A stretch of DNA of 6,480 nt from Thermoplasmata archaeon (lineage in GTDB: Archaea; Thermoplasmatota; Thermoplasmata; Thermoplasmatales; Thermoplasmataceae): NCBI GenBank assembly GCA_021797265.1, contig JAJZZZ010000083.1, positions 1 through 6,480 of the forward strand. The letters are read 5' to 3'. The position numbers and the translations under genes are program-made. Below the pieces are notes generated by a model. That model was not told the DNA's origin. It did no database searches and worked only from the letters and a program-made list of their open reading frames with translations. This document shows positions 5,811-6,480 of this stretch, piece after piece; the first letter of the stretch is position 1, and each line of letters opens with the position of its first letter.

Positions 5811-6071
5811 ATGTCCTTCACGTCATCACTGCTGAATATCCTCATAGGATTCTTCCATTCAGTGACATCGGCATTCTCAGCCGATCTCCAGTACGAGATG
5901 ACATGGTTCGGGTACCAGCTTGGGATGATGTTCTACATATGGGGATCGTCATTCACCGGCTTCGGGGTATGGATGCCTGCAGTGCTTGTTACTGCCATCG
6001 GAATAACAGTGGCTGGCCTTCTCCTTGTCTTCGTTTTCTTCGATTCAGCCCGGGATGTAGTGGGTGCTTAG
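5811..6071 (+). CDS. Small membrane protein, paralog 2 of three
   Basis: An 86-residue protein. ATG 5811 lies 9 bases after GAGGTG (5796-5801), which overlaps the previous stop codon. An N-terminal hydrophobic/amphipathic helix (2-24), an aromatic and Met-rich middle (30-45) and a membrane segment (about 56-77) are followed by a charged tail (Asp78, Arg81, Asp82). Residues 48-56 (F-T-G-F-G-V-W-M-P) match G-Y-G-V-W-A-P of the preceding protein, and both end their membrane segment with F-x-F/I-D-x-x-x-D-V-x-G. That shared pattern, with the same gene order and orientation, argues for duplication and divergence. It lacks the basic N-terminus of paralog 1. A longer open frame over the same bases (5801-6406) is rejected because it lacks this homology and crosses two well-formed genes. 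Confidence 0.78.
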   Translation: MSFTSSLLNILIGFFHSVTSAFSADLQYEMTWFGYQLGMMFYIWGSSFTGFGVWMPAVLVTAIGITVAGLLLVFVFFDSARDVVGA

Positions 6072-6389
6072 ATGGCATGGTGGCAGAGTCCTTGGCTTCC
6101 CTGGAATTATCCAAAGGACCTTTCCAATTCATTCATGCAGCAGCTTCAGAACGGTCTGCTGTACATCTTCTCAATGATTCTGCAGGCCATCCTTGGCGTG
6201 ATTTCATCCCTTTTCGGTCTTCTCATGGATGCCTTCCAGTCAGTGGTCATGATGATGGTGCAGGCATCGGAATCCCTTGGACCGTTCTCCCTGCCTGTTT
6301 TCATAATAGGGACGGCAGTCGTGATCTGTACAGGCTATCTGGCCTTCGCCCTCGCAAAGGACACCCCTGTGGTGGGTGCACTGGTGTAG
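6072..6389 (+). CDS. Small membrane protein, paralog 3 of three
   Basis: A 105-residue protein whose ATG directly follows the stop of paralog 2; a weak ribosome site (GGGTG, 6062-6066) lies 5 bases ahead. The N-terminus is Trp/Pro-rich (Trp3, Trp4, Pro7, Trp8, Pro10, Trp11), a pattern suited to the membrane interface. Two hydrophobic segments follow (about 28-52 and 74-95). Residues 55-102 line up with paralog 1 residues 76-128: F-Q-S-V-V-x-M, then x-Pro75-Val-Phe, G-T-A-V, G-Y-L-x-F and a final K-D-x-x-x-V-x-G. The G-F-G-V-W motif is weakened here to G-P-F-S-L-P. One cysteine (Cys86) is present, in contrast to the other membrane genes of this operon. The function is unknown; it is likely a partner of the same complex. 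Confidence 0.78.
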   Translation: MAWWQSPWLPWNYPKDLSNSFMQQLQNGLLYIFSMILQAILGVISSLFGLLMDAFQSVVMMMVQASESLGPFSLPVFIIGTAVVICTGYLAFALAKDTPVVGALV

Positions 6390-6392
6390 GTG

Positions 6393-6480
6393 ATGTATGT
6401 GAATAAGAACAAAAAGATGGCAGAGATAGAGGAAAAAAGACGGATAGCAAGAAGGAAGAAGATCTTCAGGGGTGCTGTTT
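6393..6480 (+). CDS. Start of a lysine/arginine-rich protein (partial, runs off the right)
   Basis: An open frame of 29 codons reaching the window end, 3 bases after the previous stop. Its N-terminus is very basic, with an acidic patch (Met9-Ala-Glu-Ile-Glu-Glu) followed by KRRIARRKK, then hydrophobic residues (I-F-R-G-A-V) at the edge, as expected for a cytoplasmic tail before a membrane segment. The start is uncertain: ATG 6393 has GGTG (6383-6386) 6 bases ahead, while AGGTGAT (6388-6394), a strong ribosome-binding match, would best serve a GTG at 6399 in the same frame. Position and orientation put it in the membrane operon. No family can be named from 29 residues. Confidence 0.55.
   Translation, partial: MYVNKNKKMAEIEEKRRIARRKKIFRGAV

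Noticed and set aside
5801..6406. A 201-codon plus-strand open frame covering paralogs 2 and 3
   Set aside because: It overlaps two well-formed membrane genes that have ribosome sites and paralogous sequence; its own translation is mixed, cysteine-rich and has no recognisable domains. Likely a by-product of the GC-rich codon pattern.
1..6480. CRISPR arrays, tRNA or rRNA genes, insertion sequences
   Set aside because: No regularly spaced direct repeats, no cloverleaf-like or rRNA-like stretches, no transposase or terminal inverted repeats were seen by eye on either strand.

Overview
The window looks archaeal, most likely from an acidophilic euryarchaeon of the Thermoplasmata/Thermoplasmatales type. 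The evidence is: TATA-like boxes about 25 nt ahead of two gene clusters, T-rich tracts instead of hairpin terminators, an archaeal Hjc-like nuclease, strong Shine-Dalgarno sequences with ATGA/GTGA gene overlaps, and secreted or membrane proteins that are rich in N-x-S/T sequons and nearly free of cysteine. The lineage is inference; no marker gene is present.

Region 1 (1-2151) is a tightly packed plus-strand operon that enters from the left. It holds the tail of an unidentified gene, a small zinc-finger-like protein (83-268), a coiled-coil protein of unknown function (265-1161), a small protein resembling ASCH/PUA-like folds (1158-1532), a PD-(D/E)XK nuclease resembling Hjc Holliday-junction resolvases (1532-1936), and a 66-residue winged-helix protein (1951-2151). 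Successive genes overlap by 1-4 bases or sit 14 bases apart. Small DNA-binding proteins, a resolvase-like nuclease and unrecognised proteins together suggest an accessory island, plasmid or provirus; no integrase or att site is visible.

Region 2 (about 2165-4061) is a monocistronic unit for a secreted, heavily sequon-bearing 591-residue protein that matches the layout of peptide-N-glycosidase A (PNGase A). Its TATA box is close enough to the ATG for a leaderless or nearly leaderless transcript. A T-rich tract follows the gene.

Region 3 (about 4085-6480, continuing past the window) is a membrane-protein operon. A TATA box is followed by an ~80-nt leader that can fold into two adjacent hairpins, the second pairing with part of the Shine-Dalgarno site. 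Next come a 400-residue multi-pass membrane protein with a sequon-rich outside domain, three small membrane proteins that look like tandem divergent paralogs, and the start of a lysine/arginine-rich fifth gene. The small paralogs and the large protein look like subunits of one unidentified membrane assembly. This leader and paralog array are the best candidates for something undescribed.
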